From Hexactinellida sp. DTS-2022 (taxonomy: Eukaryota; Porifera; Hexactinellida), in contig JAPNXP010000018.1 of the NCBI GenBank assembly GCA_028753945.1, forward strand, positions 682,001 through 746,000: DNA of 64,000 nt, written 5' to 3'. The position numbers and the translations under genes are program-made. Under the pieces are notes generated by a model that saw nothing but the letters and a program-made list of their open reading frames with translations, was not told the origin of the DNA and did not search any database. Shown here piece after piece: positions 43,037-54,800 of the stretch. The stretch's first letter is position 1, and each line of letters opens with the position of its first letter.

Positions 43037-46000
43037 ATGGCGATGGCAAGAGGAAGTAATCCAGTCACCACTCTCTGCAGTTTTTACAAAAACCCCCAGT
43101 TCGAGTTGATATCAGCCGAGGGTCCCTCTCACGATATGCTATTCACGGTGCGAGTAGTGCTGGAGGGGAGATCTTTCCAAGGAATCTCTGGCAACAAGAA
43201 GGACGCCAAAGCCCTGGCAGCCTCAAGAGCACTGGATGCACTGCACGGCATTAAACTAACTTTAGCACAAGGTACATGCGTGACACTTATCAGTGTTACA
43301 TCCAGGCAAAGTAGAGTTTTGGGAATGTGTCTTAATAACTTCAGCTTTGATTTTTTTTTTTTTTTTCAAATTCAAATCCCCCCCCCCTAAATCAAACCCT
43401 GCATGTGTTTTTAATTTGTAGTTTAATGCTCTCTCTGCTTAGATAAGGAAACTGACAGAAATGGCCCTCCTCCGAAACAACCACACATAGAGTACAAGTC
43501 TACCGTAAGCTCGAATTGCAATGAATCAGTCGAACAACACCAGCAAGATGATACCGCTCCTTCAGATTTTAAGTATCCGGACGGAGTGTCCCTTACCCCC
43601 CCCATTACAACCACTAAGCACCCAGTCTCCTACCTACATGAGCATATCGTGAGCCACAATATATAGACTGGTCATCCTATTGTATTATAATTATTCACTT
43701 TTATTATAGTCCGGTGCTTATTTCGCCTTCTCTCAGAATAACGGGCTATTCAAATGCTCGTGTACAGCCAAGAACTGGATATTCAGTGGAGAAGCGCCCG
43801 ACAAGAGGACCGCTAAGATGCTGGCCTCTAACAACGCTATTATCGGACTGCTTAACGTGCACTCTTCCAGGCTGGTCCTGCCCGAGAGGTTCAAGAGTAT
43901 TCCTACCGTCTCGAGTTGCAGTGACGAGCCACAGGAACAACAGAGCCTCATAAAGGGAGCTCTCAGCCAGGTAACACAGTGTGTATGGTATGTACCGCAG
44001 GGGATAATTATCTAGGATTTATGGGCCGGCACTTTATAATAGAGGTAGAATTTGTACTGCACCTTAAATATGTTAGTCATAAATGCACAATATATGATCG
44101 GTAAAATTCAATCATGCGGCACTATTTAATATTTCAATGCCAAGCCGACACTTAAATCAAATCACATTGCAAGCACCTTTGCTCCTCACCGATTGACACC
44201 TAGATAATTATCCCCCTGTATGTATACAATGTATTGAGTAGTCTAATCTCCAGATTCTAGCAGACCGCATAGGAAAGCTGGCTGTGGAGAAGCTACGAGA
44301 AGTAATGGCAATAGTTAACCCGAAGGAAGAGGTGACATCGCTAGCCGCTGTCGTCATGCTGAAGGGCAGCGAGGGCGCGGGTCTGGTAGACTCGAATGTC
44401 TGCGCAGAGGTAGTGGCTCTGGGGACCGGAACCAAGTGCATATCCTCTCAGTACCTCAGCGACAAGGGGATGACCCTGAATGACTGCAGAGCCGAGGCTA
44501 TAGTGAGACGGGCCCTGATGAGGTTCTTCTACTACCACGTAGAGTTGGTGGCAGAGGGGAGGGGGGAAGAGTCCATATTCAAGTCGGGTCAGTTAGCTAG
44601 TGCTTCATAGACACCAGTATAGTGGGTAACAGTAATTTATCAATCAAGCAGATTGTAACGAGATTTGTACTACCGTGACCTACGTTATAATAAGGCCTGT
44701 TCACTAGTGTTAAATTTTGGACCATGGATGTCGTTTAAGTCCATTGATATTTTTACAATAAATGTTATAGTCAGAGATAATTAACCAAGTAGTAATCCAG
44801 AACAAAAAATATGAATGCCTTGCTACCCTTGCAGTCGGTTCGTGTCGAAAATTCTCGAAAAATAAATAAAATTAAACCCAATTGGTTGTTATTGTTCTTC
44901 AAATGTTTATTTGCTAAAAATTTATATTTTTCACTTTCATGTTTTCTTTAATATTTTGTACTATTGCAACATTAATTTACTTCAAATGTGCTTGGTATTA
45001 AACCCAATAATATTTTACTTCTTCTGGATTACTACTTGGTTAATTATCTCTGACTATAACATTTATTATAAAAAGAATCAATGGACTTAAACGACATCCA
45101 TGGTCCAAAATTTAACACTAGTGAACAGGCCTTATTATAACGTAGGTCACGGTACTACTAATACTATATAGGTATAGAGATTGTTAGATACTTAAAAGGA
45201 CTTTTTGATTTCGGATTAAACGTGTAGTGTTATACTGTTCTATTTACGGAAGTACTATACAAGTGTGGTTATTTGACAGTTCCAATCTGTAGTTGAGAAG
45301 TCTCCGGACAGACTGGCTCTCCGCCCGGGCATCTCGTTCCACCTGTTCATGAGTGGCATGCCTTCAGGAGACGCGCGGCAAGGCCAGCAGCCCGCTCTCC
45401 TCAACGAGTGTTCTGCGGTCCCCCTCGAGCCACAGGGGGGCCTCAGGGTGTCGAGAGTCGTGGACAAGGAAGAAGAGACGCTCCTGGTCAGCTCGCTGGC
45501 CTCGACAGAGCAGCCGTGGGAGAGACTCAGGAAGGGCGAGCCGCTGCTGACGATGAGCAGTAGCGACAAACTGCTGAAGTGGAACATGCTGGGGGTGCAG
45601 GGGGCACTGCTGTCCCACTTCATTGAGCCGGTGTACTTCAAGTCTGTGGTGGTGTCGAGCGGATTCATAGCTGAGAACCTGTCCAGAGCAATACACAATA
45701 GGTACTGACTCATTAATACGTTAAGTAACGATTCCAAGGGGAGAGGGGTTAAACATGCTTTTGTATCACAAACTGGTTAAAACATAGGGAGGGGGGTGTC
45801 TAATTTTCCTGGAATTTGAGTTACATAACGTTTGAATGGCACCATATACTGTAATAGCTGAATTCTTATTTGTCCATTTAGAATCGCTTCTCTGTCTCAT
45901 TCCGAAATCCCTGGTTCATTTGTGGTTAACTATCCGCTGATGGCTACAGTTAGCTACAAGATACAGCCGAACAGTCGCTCTACCACCAGTCTATCGATGT

Positions 46001-46344
46001 GCTGGGACTGGTCAGACAGCAACTCGGAAGTTATAAACACAACAACGGGGAAGTGCGAATACCTGACTCCCTGCATGGTCAGTAAGCACATGCTGTTTGT
46101 CCGGTTCCTGAAAGTCTGGAGCAAACTGCGAGAAAAGAAGCCGATCTACCCGACTAGCCTAGCGGATAAGAGAGAGGAAATAGAAGACAGGTCCACTCCG
46201 ATCTCTGACATTACGTATTTCCACGCTAAGCAGTACTCCGAGAGCTACCAAGCGGCTAAGGAGACACTGCTTTCTCATCTGAAGCCGATCTGCGGGGGCT
46301 GGGTTAAGAAGCCAGCCGAACTCGAGCAGTTCAGAGAAACATAA
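43037..46344 (+). CDS. ADAR-family protein lacking the zinc ligands (ADAD-like pseudo-deaminase)
   Basis: Six exons with agreeing phases (43037-43271, 43443-43648, 43710-43970, 44254-44587, 45293-45701, 45882-46344) give about 635 residues. Two dsRNA-binding domains are seen: about 8-75 ([13 protein letters not shown], then [18 protein letters not shown]) and about 128-185 ([20 protein letters not shown]). The ADAR deaminase domain fills the rest ([40 protein letters not shown]). The three zinc ligands of active ADARs are replaced: CHAE is CRAE (His to Arg), PCGDA is PSGDA (Cys to Ser), and MSCSD is MSSSD (Cys to Ser). The glutamate remains. It should bind dsRNA but not edit, like ADAD1/TENR and ADAD2. 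Whether it is orthologous to these or an independent loss is open. Confidence 0.88.
43998..44218. mobile_element. Inverted-repeat element in ADAD-like intron 3
   Basis: Left end CAGGGGATAATTATCTAGG and right end CCTAGATAATTATCCCCCTG are inverted repeats of about 19 bp with hAT-like CAG/CTG tips. No coding frame. Confidence 0.7.
44671..45154. mobile_element. Foldback element with near-perfect 132-bp inverted repeats, in ADAD-like intron 4
   Basis: The arm 44671-44802 (starting TACCGTGACCTACGTTATAA) is the reverse complement of 45022-45154 (ending GTCACGGTA) with only a few differences near the middle. The loop is about 219 nt. It is bounded by TA, as for Tc1/mariner-type MITEs. The transcript would fold into a dsRNA stem of about 130 bp. 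Confidence 0.9.
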
Positions 46345-46419
46345 TTTTATTAGTCTTTATTTTGTAATATCATTAGAAATGATAGAATAATACGAATACA
46401 CTTATTCCGTACCAGTGTA

Positions 46420-46582
46420 TCATACGCTCCTAATGGTCTGATCTAATTTTAATACGCCTAAATCACAAATTAATGTTACAGTATAGGAGAGGATTCCAAA
46501 TTTTCGCGCTCCTAAATTCAAATTTTCCAAAAATCATGCTCCAAAAAGAGCGTCTCGTCTCTCGCTCCTGGATAATTCCCTG
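46420..46582. repeat. Dispersed repeat, GAGACGCTCC family (inverted copy)
   Basis: Reads CATACGCTCCTAATGGTCTG, then ATACGCCTAAATCACAAATTA, TTTTCGCGCTCCTAAATTC and CGCTCCTGGATAATTCC. These are the complement of the blocks at 7301-7470. It lies between the ADAD-like and myosin genes. Confidence 0.65.
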
Positions 46583-46705
46583 TTCCGTACCCCGATAATA
46601 GTGACAAATATATTGCTAGTAATTAATGAATTACAGCCTCACACAAAATAATCTAAAGCATACTGCACAGCATAACATGATGAGTTGAATGGGTAACAAT
46701 GCTAG

Positions 46706-49700
46706 CTATCTCGGAGGGAGGGCGGGGGGCCCTGTGTTCTTAGCGCCGCCCCTAGCGCCCGGTCTGAGGGAGCTGGTCTTGTCCGATCTGGAAGAAGCTA
46801 TCTTCCTTCTGGTGAGCGAGGGGCTGGAACCTAGCACGAGATTATATGTTGGCTATTACAGGACTAACTAATTAACTAATTAATTAATATAATAGCTAAT
46901 AGTTATGTTGCAATTAAACTACAATAGACCCTCGTTACTACGAACACGGATAAGGCGAAGTATAGGTAAATTAAGACAGCGATTCCCAACCTTTTCAATC
47001 AGAGACAGCAGAATAGGCTATAGCAGACATTCTGTGGACCCCTTCCCATTGAGCGCAATACAAATTTAGAGATCTTATAGACTCCCTACTCCCGTCCATG
47101 GACCCCAGGTTGGGAACCACTGGGTTAAGGAGTACAAGGTTTAATTCCTCCAGCCTATACAGTTGCATTAACATGGCTCCGGATAATACGAACCGTGGTC
47201 ACGTATGAACATATTTGACGCTCCCTGGTGTATTACTGTGATTACCTGCAGTGCTATTGCGAGCTGCCTCCCGTGGCCGTGCCTGGGCCTGTGGGAGGTT
47301 GATTATGTCCGCTGGCGCTTCGTAATCATCTTCATTCCCTCCCAGCAGCTCCTGGTAGTCCAGACTCCCTACACTCACAACAGGGTATTATACAGGACTA
47401 GATTGAACACTCCTAAGGTCACTAGAGTACGTATTTTATACGCCTAAAAGGTTAGTTTTGTATAGCTCTATGGGGACGGCAGTTTTCGCGCTCCTGGATA
47501 AAACCCCACAACAGTACAATAGCTACACTAATGTGTGATAGCCTACCTTGGCCTTGCTGGCCGCAGGGCTTAGTCAATAGGTCTCCGTCGCAGGTGACTG
47601 GGGTAGCCTTGTGGTAGTCCACCAGTTTAGCGAGTGACTTGTGCACTTGCGGCTCTCCGACCACCACGTACTTTCCCGAGGGGGTTTGGTCTATCATGAA
47701 GTGCTTGACTCTCTGCGCAGCCCGCACTGACAGGGAGTACCCGAACCTAGTTTCGCTAACGCGGATTAGGAATCCACCGATCGGCATACCGGTCAGCAGC
47801 TTCTCCGCCTGTCTCCGCGTGATTATTCCGTGGAACCAATCGTGGAAGTTGCCTAGCGGAGAGAGTGCGGTCAGTAGGGCTACGTCACGGGTGTAGCTTA
47901 CTACGTCACGGGGTATACGTACCTTCTTGGTTGACTGCGCCTTTGTTGGTCTTCTGAGTCTGCTGGAACCAGCGGATGGAGGCGGCTCTGCTGCCCTCAA
48001 TCCCGAATTTCTTCTGCAGGACTTTCTTAGTTGCGGGGCCGCTGAATGTGTCATCTGAGTCGTCATTGGAGTCCGTGTCCGAGTCGGAGGTGGGGGGGAT
48101 GGGGCTGGGGTCCCGGGGCTGCGGGGGCGGGGTAGCGGGCTTAGCGGCCTGGGGGGGAGGAACTACCTTCGGTTTAGCTTTCCAGAAATCTTTGGGTCTA
48201 CAAGATTCGTGAGATATAAGCTTGGGACATAAAGAGCTTTAGTGTAACAAACCGCTTCATATCCTGGTCACACAGCACCTCCAGCTGATCGTACAGCTTG
48301 TGCTCTGCGCCGGAAACCGCTTGGAAGAACTGTCTGAGCAGCTCCGCCTCCTGTCTGGCGACCGCAACCAGTCTCCTGTACCGCCTCCGCGCCAGGAACC
48401 CTCTCACGTGTTTCTCCAGCACAGTGGCTGCTCTGTGCATCTTCTCCATGTGAGCACTCAGCTTGTCGAGCAGCCAGTACTTCATGAATACCTTGGTGCG
48501 TCCGATCTGCCAGCCAGGCTCCTCTGCAGAGAGTGTATAAGCTCTGTGTTAGCAGCTAACTAACTAACTACATACCTGTTTCTTCTAGAATCTTCCGTGC
48601 GTTCTCTGGTGTCCCAGTCAGCTTCAGGTCTCTGACTAGCGGTCTGTACTTAGTTACGAACTCGTGGAATGTGGGTCGCAGAGCGTAGCCGTCCTTGCGA
48701 ATGCGAGTTGTCTCTAGCATCCCTATACACAGACACAATAGCATACTAGCTGGCTATAAGCTACAAGCTAACTAACCGGTGTATCGCAGCTGGGCCTCCA
48801 CATACTCGTCTAGGAACATGTCTGGCTTCTTCGCGTGGTTCGGCTTGATGCAACGCACGAAGTGAGGGTTGGCTATACTCATCTTCTCCATCAGAACCTG
48901 GAGGGAGATCTTGAACTGGCCTCCTAGCGTGCCAGAGCTCTTTCCCGGCATCTTCCCTGCTTTCTGATCCAACATTCGTCTCTTGCTCTTCCTGGACTTC
49001 CTGGCCCCGCCCATCATCCCCAGAGCCAGGGTCCCTGTCCTGGTGAGGGTCCCTGAGAACACAGTGGCGATTAGACTGTTCTCAGACCGCTGCAGCATCT
49101 CCACGCACCCGTTCGGAAGCAGGTCTCGGTTCTTCTCCAGGAACCCTTCTCCGTCGTACTTCACCTATATCAGCATTGAGTGTTATACAGTACCCATATA
49201 GAGGATACTGATTTACAGGGCACCTAGACTATCCGAACACGTTGTGACAGCAAAATGTAACACTTAACTATTTAAGCAACAAATATTGGGACATCCTGTG
49301 ATGTCGGGTATAGAGATTGCACTGTAACAATAACCCACCTGTCCTGCATAGTGATTGATAGTGAACGTATCCATAATCGTTCTCTTAGAAGAGACGAAGT
49401 AAGGCTGCTTAGAGAAGTGCTCGTTCAGTTTCGCAATGAATGTCTCGTCGGTGGCTCTGGGATACACACACTGCTCGTCGAGCAGAGCCAGGACCCCTAT
49501 CGGTTTGGAGAGGAACATGTCTAGGAGAGGCTTGTTGTCCTCAAACTTGACGTCACGGATACTTATTCCCTCCGACTTGTACTCTTCCAGCTCCATCATG
49601 AATATGTGCTGGTTGAAGAAATACTGAAGCTGCTCGTTAGCCAGGTTTATACACATCTGTTCGTAGGAGTTGTGGTCGAAGTGTTCGAATCCGAAAATGT

Positions 49701-51453
49701 CGAGTATGCCTATCTCCACCTCGTTTCCGGCGAAGCGAGCTGGGGGCGCCAGCATTGAGTTTATCCTGTTGACTAACCAGCCGAAGGTGCGCGAGTATAT
49801 TGACTTAGCAATGGAGTCTCGAGCCACGGTGGCTTTCTCTCTGTTCAGATTGCGTTGGAACTGTTCCCCTATCAAAGCATTAGTTAAATATATAATGATT
49901 ACGATATTCAAACCAGGCAAGGTCCTTCAAGCCATGGCCTGGGTCGCAAACCAAAGGTCGACAAATTTTTAGGTTGTCGGATTGTATAATTTTTAATTTG
50001 ATAGCTCGGTGATTGGATTAGGACAGGTTGAGTTGCCAAGATGTCTACTCGGAAAAGAGGGTCGCGAATGGAAGAGTTGATACCTAGGTCCTAAGGTGTA
50101 TGCTATTAGTACCGACCTCTAGCAATACTGACAGAGATTGTCATCATCTCAGAAATGCTGTCCTCCCTCAGGCCCAGCAGCGAGCAGCTGGTGTTCACAG
50201 CCTCGGAGCAGTCAGCTCGCACGCAAGAGGCGTCGTGTTCCTTCTCGTCAAATCCGATATTCCCAAAGTGCAGGAGACCCGCACACACTCGGAACAGGTT
50301 CTCCTGCTCCTCTGCCGTGAACCCTATCAGGTCTATGGAGCTCTCCATGTCGTGGAATATGCCTTTCAGATACTGGGACTTGTTCCGAATGCTCTGCCCT
50401 CCGTTTGAGAGGTAGCTGAACTCATCTGGATCATTGAGCTTGTACCTGTGAGGTTATTAATACAGTAAACTCCGCTTAATAGAGTCACCTCGGGACCAGG
50501 TTGCTTTGACCCGATTAAGCAGAAAAATCTATTAACCGAAAATATTTTAAGCCAAAATGTAATTCCGTCCTATAAATCCTGCAAAATTTTGACCCGATTA
50601 AGCAGTGAAATCTATTAACCGATGGCTCTATTAAGCCGAGTTGACTGTAATATCAAATTGTAGTCTCGCATATAACCTCACCTCTTCTTATCTTCTGGTT
50701 CTAGTCCGACGAACAGTGCATTGAAAATATGAAAGTTCTGTTCGCCCGGCGCTTGAATAACCACTCTGCTCTTCTCCAGAAGATACTCGTTTATTTTGGC
50801 TCCAATCACTGCTCCATTGATAAACTTCAACTGAATGTACTTTCCAAATCTGCTAGAATTGTCGTTCATTACTGTCTGTGCATTACCGAAAGCTTCCAAC
50901 AGACCGTTTACCTATAATCAGAGTGTTTGAATTGAAATAACTATAAAGCTATTAATCGGTACCTTAACGATTTTCTGCTCTAAGTTGGCATCTCTCAGGG
51001 AGGGGTCGACAACTTTCTTAGAGCAGAGCTCCATCAAGTGGGACATTATAAGCTTCGTAGCCTCGGTCTTTCCCGCTCCTATAAATAGAATTAACATGCC
51101 ATTCGTTGCTCCTAGTTGCTAGCTCACTCACCAGACTCGCCACTAATGAGACAGCACTGGTGCTTCTCTGAGTCCAGCATTTGTGCATAGCTCGAGTCGG
51201 CTATGGCGAATATGTGCGGCGGACTCTCGGACCGGGACTTTCCCTGGTATTTCTTCTGTTGCGAAGACCCGTAGAGGCCCAGTATGGTTTTAAACGGGTT
51301 TACAGATACTAGAATATCCCCTACATAAGTGTAGATATTGTTCTGCTTGTATCTCATGCGCAGTTCTTCCAACAGAATAGCCTCATTGAGCTCCGGCAGC
51401 GTCGCCAAATCCTCAACCCTTCCCACGGGCTGCCTCTCCGTTATCTTTGCCAT
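46706..51453 (-). CDS. Unconventional myosin heavy chain with C-terminal SH2 domain
   Basis: Twelve exons (51132-51453, 50963-51078, 50682-50911, 50117-50445, 49339-49868, 48777-49164, 48576-48722, 48253-48523, 47923-48197, 47547-47852, 47246-47368, 46706-46830) keep phase to give about 1053 residues. The motor has P-loop GESGAGKT (about 104-111), switch [11 protein letters not shown], switch [10 protein letters not shown] and the actin-site end [11 protein letters not shown] lever with at least one IQ motif ([15 protein letters not shown]) follows at about 700-740. Next come a Pro-rich acidic linker, then an SH2 domain at about 873-965 ([29 protein letters not shown] with the phosphotyrosine-binding Arg; HFMIDQ). 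The SH2 resembles the HSH2D/SH2D2A/SH2D7 group. There is no N-terminal kinase. The motor looks nearest to classes III and VII by eye; the class is not settled. It should tie an actin motor to phosphotyrosine sites. Confidence 0.87.
46921..47205. mobile_element. Pogo/Tigger-like MITE split by a hAT-like insertion
   Basis: The left end ACAATAGACCCTCGTTACTA and the inner GCTCCGGATAATACGAAC match the element at 980-1152. Its middle is interrupted at 46977-47122. It lies in the last myosin intron. Confidence 0.65.
46977..47122. mobile_element. hAT-like short element nested in a MITE
   Basis: Begins CAGCGATTCCCAACCTTTTC and ends CAGGTTGGGAACCACTG, with inner TTCTGTGGACCCCTTCCCAT. Target duplication is decayed (AATTAAGA against GGTTAAGG). 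Confidence 0.7.
50461..50649. mobile_element. MITE with CTCTATTAAGC ends in a myosin intron
   Basis: Left end TACAGTAAACTCCGCTTAAT and right end ATTAAGCCGAGTTGACTGTA are inverted repeats. The block GACCCGATTAAGCAG, then AATCTATTAACCGA, occurs twice inside. Confidence 0.8.
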
Positions 51454-51832
51454 GCTGTAGATATTAGTTAATCTATAGACTGCTTATATGCATAGTATCA
51501 ATGGCTACGCATTTATAGTGTGGGCTATAAGGTTACTGATGCTTTCACTCATTTTCCTTGAACGTTTGCTCAGCAGTGCAGTGCGAACTGAGAGGAATAT
51601 TTCTCTGAATCATTCTTTGAATCGTTTCCATAATCTAACTCGTTTTATTCTATCAATTTATTGTATAGATATCACGAAACAATTCCAATATGCATTATAT
51701 AATTAGTTAATGTTTAACTTGCTCTATGGTTATCAGTATTGTGAACATAGGATAGCACGATAAATATTTGGATCGGACACAGAATGGTTATGTAGATGTG
51801 CAAAAGTGATAGGGTTACCTAGATACAACGAG

Positions 51833-54800
51833 TTAGTTAATAGCCAGCATCTGTACTGGGGGCTGCAGCAGCTCCTGGTTAACCTGCGCATCTAAGTACT
51901 GCTGGAGCAGCATCTTAAGTTCTGTGTTCTGCAGCATGAGAGAGTCAGTCTCATCGATTAGCTTCTCTCTCTTCTCGAGCTGACCCGCGTACCGTCCCAG
52001 TCCCTCCTGCAGAGCATTCCATATGCACTCGTGCACCGGGGGGAGGATGCTGGCCATCTTGTCCCAGTAGCTCCCATCTAGGATCTGTTTGCGCTCTCGC
52101 TCCTTGTCGACTCGGCTCGCTACCTTAACTGGTATGCCAGCTTCCTTTTCCATCTTGGCATCAATAAAAGATCTGTCAGAGAGACGTGTTAAGCAGAAAG
52201 TAAGCATATAGCATTAGCATAGGCTATTATTTTCTATACGAATCATAATGCAAATTGTCCCAAAAGGTCCTACTAATGATGACTCCTAACCATAAGCATA
52301 GGTCCTGCTAAACTGCTACTAATCGGCACTACCGTATACTAGCTACAGTAGGTAGTTATACACTAGCTATTACAGTAGTTAGTTATATAGTGCAGCGTAC
52401 CTGAGGGCCTGAGATATCATCTCCGACTGTATAATCTCAAAGCTCTGAGGGGCGGCCTCTGAATCTGTAGGTACGATAACGAACTGCAGCAGCTGGATAA
52501 TATCGTGCTGGTTCTCAATCTGAAGAGATTGGAAGATCGCATCCAGCTTCATTAGAACCTGTTCTTCCTTGTCCAGAGGCCCCAGGAGCTGGTTAAGTTT
52601 CTCCTAAGGAGTGCTAGCAATAAGATATTATTCATACTCTGTGATTAGCGATATTATGTTCCACATTATAGGCACTCTATGGCAACAGTGTAGTTGGTAA
52701 CTATAATAGTAGAAGAATTTGTCGCAGATAATAATAATGGCTTCTAAGCTAGCGAGCTTAGATGAGTTGCTCTACTGTAGAGTGGACAGGTATGGCACTA
52801 CGTGGCTGGGAGGCTACAAATGCGAATATTTCTGTGAACAGCCGGTGGACAGCGAGCAGGTGTGTCCGGTGTGCGGTGGCGTGGCGAGGGAGCCGACACA
52901 GACACCCTGCGGACACTTGTTCTGCTCTCAGTGCCTCGAGAAGTGCGTCACTAACTCCGACAATAAGAAGTGTCCTGTTGACGGGGAATCGCTTGAGAGC
53001 TCAGGCTTCAGAGACAAGCGGGAGGAAAGGAAGATACTCAGCAAGCAGGTGAGGTGTCCCAAGGCGTGCAACTGGGGGTCTGCCCTCAGCGGGCTGGAGA
53101 CACACCTGAGGGGGGACTGTGGGAGAGAGGAGGTGTGTCGGTGCGGGGTTTCTCTGACACGAGTGGAACTGGAGTTGCATAGACTCACAAAGTGTCCCTT
53201 GAGGGAAGTAAAGTGTGAGTACTGTGCAGGAGGATTTGAAGCCGAACAAATGCAGGCACACCTCTTAAAGTGTGAAATGTGTCCCCGTGTGTGTGCCCAC
53301 GGGTGTGGAGATAAGCTCATCCGGAGTCAGGAAGAATCTCACCAAGAAGCATGCCCAAATAAGGTAGTGCCGTGTCCCTTTAGCAGGATAGGATGTGAAG
53401 TGGAGCTAATGCGGAGTCTGCTTGAGCTGCACACCAACTCAGCTGTTCAGCAACACCTGCTGCTGGCTTGCGACACAATAACAGATCTGAGAGTTGAGAT
53501 CTCAGAGCTGAGCAGTCTCGTATCAAACAAACCCTTCGTGTGGAGAGTGACTGGTGTGGAGGAGGGCATTAAGAACAGTACAAAGCTAACCAGTACGCCG
53601 TTCTACCGAGAGGGCTACAAGTTCTGCGTTAGACTCTACATGGGCGGGGCAAGACAGGGAGAGGGCACACACTTGTCAGCGCACCTAGCAGTGATGAAGG
53701 GATCGAACGATTCTAATCTGGAGTGGCCGATAAAAGCAGGCAGCAAATTCTCATTTACTATTCTGAACCAGCAAACAGATCGACTGCACGTTTGCCTGAG
53801 CAAGACGATACATCCAGATGACTTCCAGCAGCCTACCTCTGCGCTGGGAAAGTTCTGGGGATTTAATAAACTCATTTCACACAATCAGCTAATGGAGAGG
53901 ACTATAGAGATCGACTACTGCGCTAGGGACTCAGTATTCCTGTCTGTTCAGCTGAGTCTCCTCTCAGACCTTCCTAAATGGCTCAGAGCCTATTAGTATA
54001 TAATGTTTGGAATATTTGTATTATATTTGTGTGAGATGAAAGGATTTATCCAGGACCGCGAGACGCTCCTTTTGGAGTATAATTTTTTGGAAAATTTAAT
54101 TAGGAGTGCGAAAATTTGAGATCTTCTCTTATACCACAACATTCATCTGTGATTTAGGCGTATAGACCAGGATTAGGAGCGTATTTACAAATGGCTGTAT
54201 AATACACTGGTACGATGTGTACACTCTACCTCCACTAAGAACTCTCCCTCCTCACTAATCATCTCCATAGCCTGTCGCACGAGGGGGGTAGGGTACCCCC
54301 CCAGCTGTCCCTCCCCCTGGCGCCCCCTCTCCTCTGCCTCCCGTCGCCTCTCGGCGGGACTGAGCAGCGACTGCTGACTGCTGCTGGAGCTGGTGGTGGA
54401 GAACACCTCCTGAGCCACCTGCGTGGCAGACAGGACCTGCTCCGGGGGGTGCACGTGGTGCACACTCTCCGGGATGCTAGGACTGCTCCACTCCACGCCC
54501 AGCTGCTGGCTGTGGATAATCTCGTCTGTCTTGAGCACGTCTCTGACCAGGTCCCGGATCTCCTCCTCGCTCATGGTCCACACGTCTGAGAACTTCTTCT
54601 CGTCAGTCTCCTAGCAGACAAGTAACAGTAGAGCCTCGTAATCCGAACATGGGTAAAGCGAAATTACTCCAGTTAATACGAATTTTGGGATAATACGAAC
54701 AAATTTGACAGTCCCCTGATGACGAGAGTCTACTGTAGTACTGTACATAGTATTTTGGCAATTTTAAGTGTAATTAACTTATACAAATGCAAGTGTGGAT

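Noticed and set aside
43345..43388. Poly-T run followed by a run of C
   Set aside because: Simple-sequence tract in an intron of the ADAD-like gene, near a polypyrimidine tract; no further meaning seen.
46689..46871. Plus-strand 60-codon frame starting [10 protein letters not shown], with a myristoylation-like start
   Set aside because: It is antisense to the last myosin exon (46706-46830), whose splice site and phase fit the minus-strand gene; nothing else supports the plus frame.
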